Below the pieces are notes generated by a model. The model was given only the letters and a program-made list of their open reading frames with translations, had not been told where the DNA came from and made no database searches. 22,922 bases of DNA from IMG/VR virus record IMGVR_UViG_3300025941_000102, positions 1-22,922 of that record. One strand, written 5' to 3'. Below are positions 12,927 through 21,549 of this stretch, one piece after another. Made by a program: the position numbers and the translations under genes. Within the stretch, counting starts at the first letter, position 1. The number at the start of each line of letters is the position of its first letter. The DNA comes from a virus.

Positions 12927-13232
12927 ATGGAAGTCAAAAAGGTTTATCGTGATTCTGACGGGGTTCGTCGGACTGCCATCTGGGAAGACGACAAACCCGA
13001 GATACTGCACGTAAAAACAGAGGTGGACCTTACAAGGGCCATCGAAAATAATCACTTACTGCGGGAAGCGCACCCTAGACGTTCAACTAACAAGTTAGTT
13101 GCCCGTGGGGTGCCACTCACCGTTGCCGAAAAGGCGATGCGAGAGCAGTGGGACGAACGAGACTGGGCTAAGTGGCTCGACGACCCCGATAATGCCGCAT
13201 TTCGCGTTTGGCAAGGTAGAGTGGGTAAATGA
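12927..13232 (+). CDS. Hypothetical protein, 101 aa
   Basis: ATG at 12927; GGGAG lies somewhat far upstream, so the start is slightly uncertain. Begins MEVKKVYRDSDGVRRTAIWE; a beta-hairpin then a charged helical half (LTVAEKAMREQWDERDWAKW, DDPDNAAFRVWQGRVGK). No known domain. Lies between the small envelope proteins and the head-tail adaptor, which it overlaps by 4 bp (ATGA). Probably part of virion assembly, inferred from its place only. Confidence 0.75.
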   Translation: MEVKKVYRDSDGVRRTAIWEDDKPEILHVKTEVDLTRAIENNHLLREAHPRRSTNKLVARGVPLTVAEKAMREQWDERDWAKWLDDPDNAAFRVWQGRVGK

Positions 13233-13834
13233 CAGCCCTCGGCGACCATTGCAACACACTTCGTGATTGGGTGAATTTGGGTCCGGACGTCTACCCCGAT
13301 TCGGTGGTAACGTCGTGGATTCGCATGTGCGAAGCTATCCTTGGCAAGGAGCTTCGCTGCAAGGAAATGCTCCAGATAGACGTTGGCCTGTTGATCGATC
13401 AGCGATACCTTCTCCCGGCTGATTGGCGACAACTTGATTTCGTGCGCGTAGTTGGGGGGAAGCCCCTCCGATATGTGCCCCGCGACGATTTTTACAACCC
13501 CGACAAGTCTGCCGACCAGCCGAATTGTTACACCTTGACGGGCAATTACTTAATAGTTGGTGGAACCTCCGCTGACGGCCTTTCGGTGGAGATTTCGTAT
13601 TATCAGAGTTTGCCGCCCCTCGGCGATACTCCGACATGGCCCCTTATCCAATACCCGATGCTGTTTACGCTGAAGCCCCTTGCGGTCGCCTCTACTTATG
13701 CGTTTGAGGATGAGCGGGGCGATCGCTGGGAAGCGCAATCAGCGAAACTCATCGACAACATCAACCAAGAACACTTGATGAGCAAGGCCAGCGGTTCGCG
13801 CCTTACTCAGCGCCACAGAAGGAGCTTCGGATAA
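13229..13834 (+). CDS. Head-tail adaptor / tail accessory protein (putative)
   Basis: 201 residues. Resembles adaptor proteins that bind under the portal (P22 gp4-like group): a helical start (DHCNTLRDWVNLGPDVYPDS, WIRMCEAILGKELRCKEM), a beta middle with LLPADWRQLDFVRVVGGKPL and the Y-R-V-P-R-D-D-F-Y-type turn seen here as RYVPRDDFYNPD, then ISYYQSLPPL, a pattern of such adaptors, and a helical C-terminus with AVASTYAFEDERGDRWEAQ. These features and the position after the head genes support the call. The exact homologue is not determined. Confidence 0.7.
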   Translation: MTALGDHCNTLRDWVNLGPDVYPDSVVTSWIRMCEAILGKELRCKEMLQIDVGLLIDQRYLLPADWRQLDFVRVVGGKPLRYVPRDDFYNPDKSADQPNCYTLTGNYLIVGGTSADGLSVEISYYQSLPPLGDTPTWPLIQYPMLFTLKPLAVASTYAFEDERGDRWEAQSAKLIDNINQEHLMSKASGSRLTQRHRRSFG

Positions 13835-14199
13835 TGCCACTTTCATCGGGCGGCGAGTCGAATGTACTCGCTTCGTTGCTGGCAGCTCGCTTCGTATCGC
13901 TTCATACCGCCGCGCCGGGGGATACCGGTGCGAATGAAGTTGCAGGTGGTGCTTACGCCAGGCAAGGTCCAGTTTCGTTCGCTAACGCAGGCACCAATCC
14001 GACGGTGGCTTCGAATACTGCGATACTCCAGTATCCTGTGGCTACGACGAATTGGGGCACCATCACCCATTTCGGCATTTGGTCGGCTGCGACGGCGGGA
14101 ACGTTCCTCGCTTGGGCCGCAGTAACCACACCGAAATCGATCGACATCGACGACATCGCTCGTTGGGAAATTGGCAAGCTAACGGTATCTGCTGACTAA
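13834..14199 (+). CDS. Tail protein with fibre-like head domain (gp80-like), 121 aa
   Basis: Contains the recurrent pattern of small phage tail/fibre proteins: FVSLHTAAPGDTGANEVAGG, then A-Y-A-R-Q-G-P-V, WGTITHFGIWSA, G-T-F-L-A-W, ending in a short strand. This matches a family found next to tail fibre genes of many siphoviruses and podoviruses (HK97 gp80-like). No enzymatic motif. Coupled at both ends by TAATG to the adaptor gene and to the repeat protein. Confidence 0.65.
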   Translation: MPLSSGGESNVLASLLAARFVSLHTAAPGDTGANEVAGGAYARQGPVSFANAGTNPTVASNTAILQYPVATTNWGTITHFGIWSAATAGTFLAWAAVTTPKSIDIDDIARWEIGKLTVSAD

Positions 14200-14828
14200 T
14201 GCCATCCAAGTATGGAATGAAAAAGTACGGAGCGCATCTTTATAGCTCCTCGTGGATATTTGAATACTTTGAAGGGGCAATCAGTGCCTCGTTTACTGTT
14301 GCTGGTCGTCTCACCGAATCACAGCCTCTTCAAGGGACCGTTCCTATTTCGGTGATACCGGCTGGCCGTATCGCTAAGTTCAGGTATCTGCAGGGCTCCG
14401 TATCGTTTACGATGGTGCCGACGGTTCGTCTCACCGAAAGTGAGCCGTTGGCGGGTGGTTTCTCGTTCGCCCCCGTGTTGGCGGGGTGGCTCCTCGAAAC
14501 CGAGGGTTACAGCGGCAATCTCATAGTCTCGGTCATTCCGGCCGGTGGCTTTACCCGCGTTGGTTCCCGCAACTACGATGGGACCGTGTACGTTTCGGTG
14601 GACCTTGCTGGTTCGTTAACCAAGCTTTGGTCTATAGTTTCGGGTATCAACGTTTCCGTGGTGCTTTCTGGCGGCGCGGATGTTTACATCGGCGAGTTTT
14701 GGAAGCCCGATTTACCGGTTGATCCAGATTGGGTGCCCGACACACCTTCGGATGGTTTTTGGGTTCCTGACGTGCCAGTTCAAATGGGTTGGACGCCGTC
14801 TGCGCCAGAGCGCGAATGGGGAAATTAA
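14199..14828 (+). CDS. 20-residue-repeat protein, putative tail component
   Basis: 209 residues. From residue 24 to about 160, seven units of about 20 residues follow each other: x-G-x-V-x-[VI]-S-V-x-P-A-G-R-L-T (glycines at 26, 46, 66, 86, 106, 128, 149). The regular alternation of glycine and beta-branched residues indicates a beta-solenoid or stacked beta-structure, typical of fibres and spikes. The last 45 residues have W-x-P-D repeated (WKPDLPVD, WVPDTPSD, WVPDVPVQ), another low-complexity part. No recognised family. Placed between the gp80-like and collar-fibre genes, so likely part of the tail tip. Confidence 0.7.
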   Translation: MPSKYGMKKYGAHLYSSSWIFEYFEGAISASFTVAGRLTESQPLQGTVPISVIPAGRIAKFRYLQGSVSFTMVPTVRLTESEPLAGGFSFAPVLAGWLLETEGYSGNLIVSVIPAGGFTRVGSRNYDGTVYVSVDLAGSLTKLWSIVSGINVSVVLSGGADVYIGEFWKPDLPVDPDWVPDTPSDGFWVPDVPVQMGWTPSAPEREWGN

Positions 14829-15818
14829 ATGGCTGACACCGTAACAGTAAATTTTGGCTGGGTTAAGCCAGAAGTAAATGCCTCGGACGACACATGGGGC
14901 ACCAAGTTAAACGCTGATTTGGATTCTATCGATAACATTTTATTTGGCAAGGTTGCCAAGGCCGGCGACACGATGACTGGTTCGCTTGGCATACAGGCGG
15001 CTAATGCCGGCATTACGCTCAATAAACTTGCGAGCGGGGAGGGGGTCAATATCTATGGCAACATGAATGGCAAGACCCGTTGGATTGAAGTGCTTGGCGA
15101 CACTACCGCCGAGAGCGGCGCAAATGCAGGATCAAACTTCGCTATTTACAGGTGTAACGATGCTGGTGTTTTTGTTGACGCGCCATTAAGTATCATTCGA
15201 TCAACTGGAATAGTCAATGCACAACTCGGTATCACGGAAGGCGGCTTACCCCTTGCCACTAAGTACGGGTTACCCGCTGGAACGATACTACCTTATGCCG
15301 GTTACAGCGCCCCGGCCGGATGGTTCTTGTGCAACGGTCAGAACATCAGTAGGACTGGCAACCCCTTACTTAGTGCGCTGTGGGGCGGGCTTTCTCCCAC
15401 TTATCCGTTCGGCGCGGGGGACGGCTCGACCACGATGGGCGTGCCTGATTTGCGTGGACGAGTTCCGGTCGGTCAAGAGAACATGGGTGGTTTGGGGGTA
15501 CCGACGCCGGGACGGCTGATATCGAATTATGTCGGTGGTGTGCCGAATGATGTTCTCGGTGGGGTCGGCGGCGAGGCGGCGCACTCTCCTGTGGACGCAG
15601 AACAGAGGAACCATAATCACAGCCACAACCATGCGCCCAACGGCGGCGGCGCGTTCTACGGTTCCGGCGCTGGCGGCGGCGGCGCTGCGGCTGGCTCGAA
15701 CTACACGACGAAGGCCACTACCGATGTCGACGCCACCGGGGTTGCGGCATATGGCAGCTATCCGGCCAACGTCGCGCAACCGTCGCTCTTGCTTTCGTTC
15801 ATCATTAAGGGAGGTTGA
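14829..15818 (+). CDS. Tail fibre protein with phage collar domain
   Basis: 329 residues. The start ([47 protein letters not shown]) is typical of phage fibre N-termini that attach to the tail. Residues about 155-225 are a phage tail collar domain (PF07484 type): [43 protein letters not shown]. After it comes an N-H-N-H-S-H-N-H metal-binding-like stretch and a Gly-rich part, then the terminal [10 protein letters not shown]. Likely host recognition. ATG directly follows the previous stop. Confidence 0.9.
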   Translation: MADTVTVNFGWVKPEVNASDDTWGTKLNADLDSIDNILFGKVAKAGDTMTGSLGIQAANAGITLNKLASGEGVNIYGNMNGKTRWIEVLGDTTAESGANAGSNFAIYRCNDAGVFVDAPLSIIRSTGIVNAQLGITEGGLPLATKYGLPAGTILPYAGYSAPAGWFLCNGQNISRTGNPLLSALWGGLSPTYPFGAGDGSTTMGVPDLRGRVPVGQENMGGLGVPTPGRLISNYVGGVPNDVLGGVGGEAAHSPVDAEQRNHNHSHNHAPNGGGAFYGSGAGGGGAAAGSNYTTKATTDVDATGVAAYGSYPANVAQPSLLLSFIIKGG

Positions 15819-15819
15819 T

Positions 15820-16170
15820 ATGGCCGAGCCATACGAGATGTGGGCGGATGAATATCAAGGGCTTGGCTACGACTTGCAAGCGGCAATCGACAAGTACAAG
15901 GCTGATATGCTCGCCCACGCTAACACAATTGGTATAGCCGCGCCAACTACCTACGGGCTGGTCGAGATAATTACAAAATATCATGACGGCTTGTTTGTCC
16001 TAGTGGCTGATCCGTCGCCATTGGAGAAACAGTCATTACCGATTGACCCGAAATACTACAAGACAAAGGCTGACCAGAAAACCATCGTGGCGAAAGCAGC
16101 GAAGGAAGAGGCCATAGTCAAGGCACAGGCTGAGAAAGAGGCTCGCATGAAAAAATTGGCAGAGATTTAG
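15820..16170 (+). CDS. Small helical protein, 116 aa
   Basis: Start at 15820 (ATG after GGGAGG), two bases past the fibre stop; the frame stays open for longer upstream but without a ribosome site. First part EPYEMWADEYQGLGYDLQAA and DKYKADMLAHANTIG, then a short beta-hairpin (GLVEIITKYHDGLFVLVADP), and a highly Lys/Ala/Glu-rich C-terminal helix (residues 78-116) that may be a coiled coil. Could be a fibre chaperone or a structural protein. No family recognised. Overlaps the next gene by one base. Confidence 0.7.
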   Translation: MAEPYEMWADEYQGLGYDLQAAIDKYKADMLAHANTIGIAAPTTYGLVEIITKYHDGLFVLVADPSPLEKQSLPIDPKYYKTKADQKTIVAKAAKEEAIVKAQAEKEARMKKLAEI

Positions 16171-16349
16171 TGAGTCAATACCGTGGCTCCGTCGCCGTTG
16201 TTTTAGCCTTTACGCTCGGCATAGTGTTGGTGCTGATCGTTGTTGCTATATTCCTAGGCATTCAAGTATCAGAGTTGGCGCGTAACGCGGCGGTTGGAGC
16301 GGTTGGTGTAATGGCAGGCGCGTTGGCGGCTTACATGGCAAAGAAATGA
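16170..16349 (+). CDS. Small two-helix membrane protein, 59 aa; possible holin
   Basis: GTG at 16170 overlaps the previous stop (TAGTG); stop overlaps the next ATG (ATGA). Residues about 8-30 (VAVVLAFTLGIVLVLIVVAI) and 40-56 (AAVGAVGVMAGALAAYM) are membrane segments, ending in MAKK. Length and two-helix topology fit a small holin, but adjacent lysis genes are not seen; the nearest lysozyme-like gene is 6 kb away. Could also be a different envelope protein. Confidence 0.7.
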   Translation: MSQYRGSVAVVLAFTLGIVLVLIVVAIFLGIQVSELARNAAVGAVGVMAGALAAYMAKK

Positions 16350-17848
16350 CACCCGTCGAATTCCCTCCCGGCGTTACAACTTTTGCGTCGAAGAACGCCA
16401 AGATTACGAATTGGCGTGAGGCGCACCTTATTAGATGGGACAACGGTTCTACGCTTCGTCCCATCGGCGGGTGGGAACACCTTACCCTTGGGCCGTTCGC
16501 CTCGCGTCTCCGAAAGATGCATCGATGGGTAACCAATAATAATATAGTAGTGAATGCGTATCTGTGCGAACAAAATTGTTACGTAGAGATATCAGGCGCT
16601 GTAACCGATATTACACCGGTCGGCGGAATGGCCCCGTTGCCACAGAACAATCAAGGATACGGCGACCTTAAGTATAACTCTGCTAAGTACGGAACGCCCC
16701 GACCCGGTCCGAGCAAGCAGCTGCTGACCACCCCCGTGTTTTCGATGGACAATTGGGGCGAAGAACTGCGTGTTATGACCAGCATGGATGGGCGCTATCT
16801 GGGCTGGAAGCCTTCGACGCCCACGGTACCATTAGCCGCCATTCTTAACGCTCCCATCGGCAATCGAGCGTTCGTGATCACCCCTGAACGGCACGCGATG
16901 CTGTTCGCGCTTAACGACTTTGCTAAGTTCGGGTGGTCTAACGCTGGCGACGACACGAACTGGACGCTCGGTACGGATATTCTGAGCCGGTCCAACTTCT
17001 ACGACGTATCGCCCCGTTCGCCCATCATCACGCAGCAGTTGTTCTCCAACGGCATCGTGATGTTTACTACGACGATGAGCTACCTCATCGAATGGGTGGG
17101 GCTCCCTTACGTATATTCGTACCACCCGATCGGCAAGGTGTCCATTCCGTACAGCCCCGCATCGATATGTGAGACGCCGGAAGGCGTCGTGTGGCCATCT
17201 TTCGACGGGTGGTGGATTTTCGACGGTACCGCTCCTCGAATTATCCCATGTGATATCTGGGATCGCATTCAAGATACCATCAATGTCACGGCAACGCGTA
17301 ATCAGGGCGCTTGCGTGCACATCTCCAATAAGGGTGAAGTGTGGTGGTTCTACGTGAGCACCAGTTCGCCGGATGGTCATACGGATCGGTTCGCTGTATG
17401 GGACTATCGTAGCAAGATATGGACGATGGGCAAGCTGTCCCGCACTTGCGGTTACGTTTACGCCAACGATCCATTTCCAATTATGTCCGACGGCGTGAAC
17501 GTATGGCGACACGAAGCCGGGTGGAACTATCCGGGCGCCGAAATGCCGTGGATAGAATCTCAAAACTTGAACGTGACGGGCGGAGAGAATTTCATCACGC
17601 TCAACAAGATAATGCCCGATGTGGCGGGCGATATCAACGCCCTCCGCTTTTCGGTGGTCAAAACCAACGCTCGAGCTGGTTACGCCCCCGAGGTATACAC
17701 GACGAAGCAGAAGAAGCAACCCACCGGTTACGTGGATATTCGCGAGACAGCCCGTGACATGCGGTTACGTATGGACATGGTGGCGAACTCCGATTGGTCC
17801 ACGGTGGGACCCATTCTCATCGACGCGAAGATGCGGGGTAAGAAATGA
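16346..17848 (+). CDS. Packaged-DNA stabilisation / tail hub protein (P22 gp10-like)
   Basis: 500 residues. A beta-rich, propeller-like protein; the pattern W-D-N-G-S-x-L-R-P-I-G-G, repeated strands with Gly-Trp, and blocks such as AVWDYRSKIWTMGKLSRT (a W-D-Y-R propeller strand) are characteristic of P22 gp10-like tail proteins that seal the head after packaging and hold the fibres. Six or seven W/F-D-x-W-type strands are spread through the sequence (WWIFDGT, VWWFYVS, VWRHEAGW). Its last 40 residues are basic. Start at 16346 overlaps the membrane protein. Confidence 0.72.
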   Translation: MTPVEFPPGVTTFASKNAKITNWREAHLIRWDNGSTLRPIGGWEHLTLGPFASRLRKMHRWVTNNNIVVNAYLCEQNCYVEISGAVTDITPVGGMAPLPQNNQGYGDLKYNSAKYGTPRPGPSKQLLTTPVFSMDNWGEELRVMTSMDGRYLGWKPSTPTVPLAAILNAPIGNRAFVITPERHAMLFALNDFAKFGWSNAGDDTNWTLGTDILSRSNFYDVSPRSPIITQQLFSNGIVMFTTTMSYLIEWVGLPYVYSYHPIGKVSIPYSPASICETPEGVVWPSFDGWWIFDGTAPRIIPCDIWDRIQDTINVTATRNQGACVHISNKGEVWWFYVSTSSPDGHTDRFAVWDYRSKIWTMGKLSRTCGYVYANDPFPIMSDGVNVWRHEAGWNYPGAEMPWIESQNLNVTGGENFITLNKIMPDVAGDINALRFSVVKTNARAGYAPEVYTTKQKKQPTGYVDIRETARDMRLRMDMVANSDWSTVGPILIDAKMRGKK

Positions 17849-18051
17849 GCGTAAAGGTACCCGATTTTAGGGAGCCGGGTCTTTCCGATTTCTTGCGTCG
17901 GGTGGAGGCGGATCGTGACAGGGTTGCGAACAGCGTACTTTCGGCGGTATCGGGCAATCACTCCGTGTTGCTCCTATCCCCCGGCAAGAAAACGTACGAG
18001 ATCAAAGTGAGTGATGCGGGGGCCATCACGGCAACGCTGGTGTCAGGGTGA
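17845..18051 (+). CDS. Small hypothetical virion-operon protein, 68 aa
   Basis: ATG at 17845 overlaps the previous stop (ATGA); ends in a GTGA overlap with the next gene. N-terminal helix (EPGLSDFLRRVEADRDRVAN), then hydrophobic beta-strands (HSVLLLSPGKKTYEIKVS, AITATLVSG). No domain recognised. The two-sided coupling makes it a real gene; function unknown. Confidence 0.75.
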   Translation: MSVKVPDFREPGLSDFLRRVEADRDRVANSVLSAVSGNHSVLLLSPGKKTYEIKVSDAGAITATLVSG

Positions 18052-18416
18052 ACATTACTCGCGACGACATGCGGATTAAAGTGGAGCGGGCGCTGGACGC
18101 TTTCGGCAACCTGTACACTTTTGACGACATAATGGGCCTTATCAACGAAGGCAAGATGCAGAGCTTCGCGGTGGGTGACACTTGGATCGTAACACAAGTC
18201 AACGAATTTCCCCGCCGAAAGGTGGTGGACATAGCCTTGGTAGTAGGGTTTATCGAAGAAGCGACCCATGCGCTCCCCGAAATCTATAACTTCGCCCGAA
18301 GCATCGGGGCAAATCGAGTAACTGCAGTCGGCCGCGACGGATGGTGGAAGTTCGCTGAACCGGGTTGGTACCGTGTCGGCGGCTACTTTGCAAAGGATTT
18401 GGAAAATGGGCGGTAG
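18048..18416 (+). CDS. Hypothetical protein, 122 aa, GNAT-like pattern
   Basis: GTG at 18048 inside the previous stop (GTGA). The N-terminal ~45 residues are a helical unit (RIKVERALDAFGNLYTFDD, IMGLINEGKMQSF); then WIVTQVNEFPRRKVVDIALV and ALPEIYNFARSIGANRVTAV-GRDGWWKF, a combination of a beta-strand, a helix and G-R-x-G-W also found in small phage proteins with a GNAT-like fold next to tail genes. The acetyl-CoA-binding loop is not clear, so acetyltransferase activity should not be assumed. Overlaps the next gene by 11 bp. Confidence 0.65.
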   Translation: MNITRDDMRIKVERALDAFGNLYTFDDIMGLINEGKMQSFAVGDTWIVTQVNEFPRRKVVDIALVVGFIEEATHALPEIYNFARSIGANRVTAVGRDGWWKFAEPGWYRVGGYFAKDLENGR

Positions 18417-19461
18417 CGCTCCTGCTCACACCACTCAAACAACCGAAGTAAAGCTTCCGGCTTGGGTGGACAAGGCTTCGCAAGCCAACTACGGGATGGC
18501 GCAAAGAATATCTGCTCGCCCCCTTAAGCAGTGGGGCGGACAGGATGTTGTAGACCCGTCGGCAATGACGAACCAAGGCTACAAGATGATATCCGAGGGG
18601 GCTGGTTCGGAGACCCCTTGGTACAGCGACGCCAAGGGTCTTTACGACAAGTCTGCGGGGCCGTTCGATCCTACGCAATACCTCAACCCGTATATTGACA
18701 ACGTTGAGAGCCGCTCCATCGACAACGCGAACCGGGCTCTTACCGGCCAGTTGTCGGCTGCCGACGACGCCGCGATGAAGGCGGGCGCTTTCGGCGGGTC
18801 CGCTGCTGGTGTTCAGAAGGGCATTCTCGCCGCCGAGGGTGCCAGAGGGATAGGCGACCTTTCGGCGGAGCTTCGCAAGTCTGGATACGACACTGCCGTC
18901 GCCAACATGTTTACCGATCGCTCCGGAATGCGAGACGCCGCCGCTGGTATTACGAATACGGCCGATGCGAGGGCCAGAACAAGACTTGGCGATGCCAGCG
19001 CTCTTCTCGGAGCGGGTTCGCAGGAGCAAAAACAGCGCCAAGCTGAACTCGACGCCAAAAAGTCCCGGTTCTATGAGAAGCGCGACTACCCATTGGAGCA
19101 GCTTAACATGCGCCTCTCGGCGTTGGGTATGTCTCCGTACGGCAAGACCGAAAACATGGAGAAGACGTCTACCTCCGAAAAGCAGGGGATGGACTTCGGC
19201 ACCATTTTCGGCGGGCTGATGCAATTCTTGCCGATGATGATGGGCATATCGGATAAGCGCGCGAAGACCGACATTAAGCGCGTCGGCAAGGCGAAGACCA
19301 CGGGGTTGCCGCTCTACTCATATCGGTACAAGGGGCAGCGGAAAGATACACCGAAAGTCATCGGTCCGATGGCGCAAGATGTGGAGAAGAAGTATCCCGG
19401 CGTCGTACGGGAAGTGGGTGGCCTCAAGACCGTGCCGATGGGTATCCTAACAAGTGGCTAG
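18406..19461 (+). CDS. Putative internal virion / ejection protein with S74-like C-terminus
   Basis: 351 residues with start at the ATG at 18406, which begins MGGSAPAHTT; an in-frame start 33 bp earlier is possible. Most of it is helical, with FGGSAAGVQKGILAAEGARG, RGIGDLSAELRKSG and FYEKRDYPLEQLNMRLSALG, a pattern found in virion proteins of related podophages. Residues 282-351 start S-D-K-R-A-K-T-D-I and include GLPLYSYRYKG, G-P-M-A-Q-D-V and VGGLKTVPMGIL, a short version of the peptidase S74 chaperone domain, which in fibres and spikes cuts itself off before its first serine after trimer folding. The usual long C-terminal helix is missing. Overlaps the first ART-like gene by 8 bp. Confidence 0.7.
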   Translation: MGGSAPAHTTQTTEVKLPAWVDKASQANYGMAQRISARPLKQWGGQDVVDPSAMTNQGYKMISEGAGSETPWYSDAKGLYDKSAGPFDPTQYLNPYIDNVESRSIDNANRALTGQLSAADDAAMKAGAFGGSAAGVQKGILAAEGARGIGDLSAELRKSGYDTAVANMFTDRSGMRDAAAGITNTADARARTRLGDASALLGAGSQEQKQRQAELDAKKSRFYEKRDYPLEQLNMRLSALGMSPYGKTENMEKTSTSEKQGMDFGTIFGGLMQFLPMMMGISDKRAKTDIKRVGKAKTTGLPLYSYRYKGQRKDTPKVIGPMAQDVEKKYPGVVREVGGLKTVPMGILTSG

Positions 19462-20374
19462 CACGAGACTCGTCAAGGGCATACTCAATGCCCTCGAAGA
19501 CAATCTGGGCACAAAGATATTTGGGGCCGAGGGCCGATCGCTTGCGACCAGCGGCGCGAAGCTTGTTGGCAGAACACCCCCTGGAGTTCTTGCGAAGCCA
19601 CTGAATCCTAACACTGTGCACCCGGATTTGTTGAAAGAAACTGGCGACCCGTTGTGGCGTATGCTTCACGGATCTAATAGAAAATACCCCTTTGATAGGC
19701 CGAAAGGCAATTTAGCGGATGAGGGGCTACATTTAACGGGTTCACCGGGTATTGCAGATGTTTACGCGCTTCATCCGTATTTGGACAAACCCATTCAGAG
19801 GGTAAAGGGACCGGCGGGGCCTCGGGTTTATCCAATGCTAGTCGATCCGGGCAAGCCTTTTACGGGGTTTGAACGAGATTATGGTCCTTGGGATGATCCC
19901 TATCGAGTAGCGATGCGTGCTTACGAAGACTATCAAGACATGGAAGTGCCCCGCGAAATAGATTACATTTTACAACAATTGGCTTTTGATAAGCCGGTTG
20001 TTAAAACTCTCCGTGATGCGGGCTATGACTCTATGTTGTATGGACACGACACTCCTTATCGGGATCGTCCTCGATATGCCCCGGCGACAGGTAAGGGGCT
20101 GATGTTATTTGATCGCCGTCGCGCCGTTCCGGAATTTTCGGATATTGGACAACAAGCAAAGAAAGCTAGGGGGGTGTTGGGGTTAGATACGGATCGGCCG
20201 CCTTTGGACGATAAAGCGATGATGCACCAGCTACTTGCTGGCTACCCAGATATGGACATGGATACGCTAATCAAGTACGCATTACAAGAACCGTCGTCGG
20301 AGGAAGCGGCGAGGGGAGGATTTGCCGACCGTATTGCCGATCTTATATTCGAAGAAAGACAAAAGGGCAAATAG
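19454..20374 (+). CDS. ADP-ribosyltransferase-like protein, copy 1 (306 aa)
   Basis: GTG start, overlapping the upstream stop by 8 bp. Residues 1-50 are the module shared by all three copies (MASTRLVKGILNALEDN...GVLAKP). The rest follows the order of ART-like proteins: M-L-H-G-S-N-R (H72), a short Phe-Asp turn (80-81), GLHLTGSP (91-98), A-D-x-Y (101-104), GPRVYPMLVDP, an inserted helical part, then LRDAGYDSMLYGHD and GLMLFDRRRAVPEFS. This resembles the phage ART-PolyVal type, in which His and Tyr bind NAD. The usual Glu in the last part is not apparent. Its C-terminal ~60 residues are different from the other copies. Activity is inferred, not shown. Bodies of these genes look richer in AT than neighbouring virion genes. 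Confidence 0.6.
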   Translation: MASTRLVKGILNALEDNLGTKIFGAEGRSLATSGAKLVGRTPPGVLAKPLNPNTVHPDLLKETGDPLWRMLHGSNRKYPFDRPKGNLADEGLHLTGSPGIADVYALHPYLDKPIQRVKGPAGPRVYPMLVDPGKPFTGFERDYGPWDDPYRVAMRAYEDYQDMEVPREIDYILQQLAFDKPVVKTLRDAGYDSMLYGHDTPYRDRPRYAPATGKGLMLFDRRRAVPEFSDIGQQAKKARGVLGLDTDRPPLDDKAMMHQLLAGYPDMDMDTLIKYALQEPSSEEAARGGFADRIADLIFEERQKGK

Positions 20375-21546
20375 TGGCTAGCACTAAGCTCATTAAGGGT
20401 ATACTCGGGGCACTCGACGAGAAGCTCGGTACCGGCTTGTTTAAAGCCGAGGGCCGATCGCTTGCTGGAAGTGGGGCGAAGCTTGTTGGAAGGTCCCCCG
20501 TTCGTGGCATTCTTGCGAAGCCTGCAGAGCCGTTGCCTGAAAGTGTGCACCCAGATTTCTTGAAGCCGGGACCACCGTTGGAAGAAGTGTATCACGGCAC
20601 GAACAGACGGGCAAATTTTGACCGACCCGGCGCTGGATTTTATGATGATTTTGGGCTGCACTTAACGAGCACCCCGATGGTGTCTGATTTTTATGCATTG
20701 AACTACGATACGCCAGATTTAAACTTGCTGAAAGCGGCGGCCACTGATAAGGTACCAAAGTTTAGCTTGGCGGGGCCGCGTGTTTATCCTATGTATGCCG
20801 ATCCTGGGAATAAGATTCATTTCCCGGCGGACGCCGGAAAATGGGTAGACCCGGAGCAAGTGGCGGATTCCATTGATGAACAGAGGCGGTATTGGTCGAA
20901 AACCGATTGGGGGAATTATCTTAACGATCCCATCTATGAAAAAATAATACAAGATATGCGTGGCGGAAAGCCTGTGGGCACAACCTTAACGGATTTGGGT
21001 TACCATTCGGTGGGGTATCCACATTACAACCCGATAGACAACACGGATTCGGGACAGGCTTTAATGTTGTTGGACCCGTCGCGAGCCGTACCAAAGTATT
21101 CAGAAGTCGGTCAACAAGCTGCAAAAGTAAGAGGGGTGTTGGCCCCGGAAAAAATTGCGTATCCCGACATAACCGCTCAGGATATTGCGGATGTGTTGGG
21201 ACCAGAGGGCGTTCATGCGTTGCCGCCCGAGGAATTTTTATACGAGCTATGGAACCCGACCCAGCGAAAACTTATGAATGAAATTGACCACATGGAGTTA
21301 GAGTACAAGTATGGCCAGCTTCCGCCGAACAAAAAGGCCGCCTTAGCAAAAAATATTCAAAAATTAAAGGATAAGCACGCGGCGATGGCTACTCCTGAAA
21401 GTATTCAGGCAGAAAAAATACTGAAAGACAAGGCGGATCAAGCGTGGGCGACGGGAGATTTCCATGTTGATCAGGACATAAACGATAAGGCTCTTGGCCA
21501 AACGAAAGCGTATAAAGCTCTACTCAAAAAGCTAACGGAAGAGTAA
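20374..21546 (+). CDS. ADP-ribosyltransferase-like protein, copy 2 (390 aa)
   Basis: GTG overlaps the stop of copy 1 (TAGTG). N-terminal module KLIKGILGALDEKLGTG, GSGAKLVGRSPVRGILAKP, then V-Y-H-G-T-N-R (H74), N-F-D-R-P-G, GLHLTSTP (94-101), S-D-F-Y (104-107), GPRVYPMYADPGN, a variable insert, LTDLGYHSVGYPHYN and ALMLLDPSRAVPKYSEVGQQ. Closest to copy 3 in both module and domain. After the shared end (V-R-G-V-L-A) it carries about 125 extra residues, highly charged and helical (HMELEYKYGQLPP, KAALAKNIQKLKDKHAAM), probably coiled coil. Likely virion-delivered, on the basis of context only. AT-rich third codon positions in the body. Confidence 0.6.
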   Translation: MASTKLIKGILGALDEKLGTGLFKAEGRSLAGSGAKLVGRSPVRGILAKPAEPLPESVHPDFLKPGPPLEEVYHGTNRRANFDRPGAGFYDDFGLHLTSTPMVSDFYALNYDTPDLNLLKAAATDKVPKFSLAGPRVYPMYADPGNKIHFPADAGKWVDPEQVADSIDEQRRYWSKTDWGNYLNDPIYEKIIQDMRGGKPVGTTLTDLGYHSVGYPHYNPIDNTDSGQALMLLDPSRAVPKYSEVGQQAAKVRGVLAPEKIAYPDITAQDIADVLGPEGVHALPPEEFLYELWNPTQRKLMNEIDHMELEYKYGQLPPNKKAALAKNIQKLKDKHAAMATPESIQAEKILKDKADQAWATGDFHVDQDINDKALGQTKAYKALLKKLTEE

Positions 21547-21549
21547 CAA

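Noticed and set aside
18048-18416. Acetyltransferase function
   Set aside because: Only the general GNAT-like pattern with G-R-x-G-W is present; the acetyl-CoA loop is not evident, so no enzyme function is assigned.
16832-19224. Leftward frames 16832-17719 and 18250-19224
   Set aside because: Antisense to the stabilisation-protein gene and to the S74-type gene; no ribosome sites and no coherent protein.
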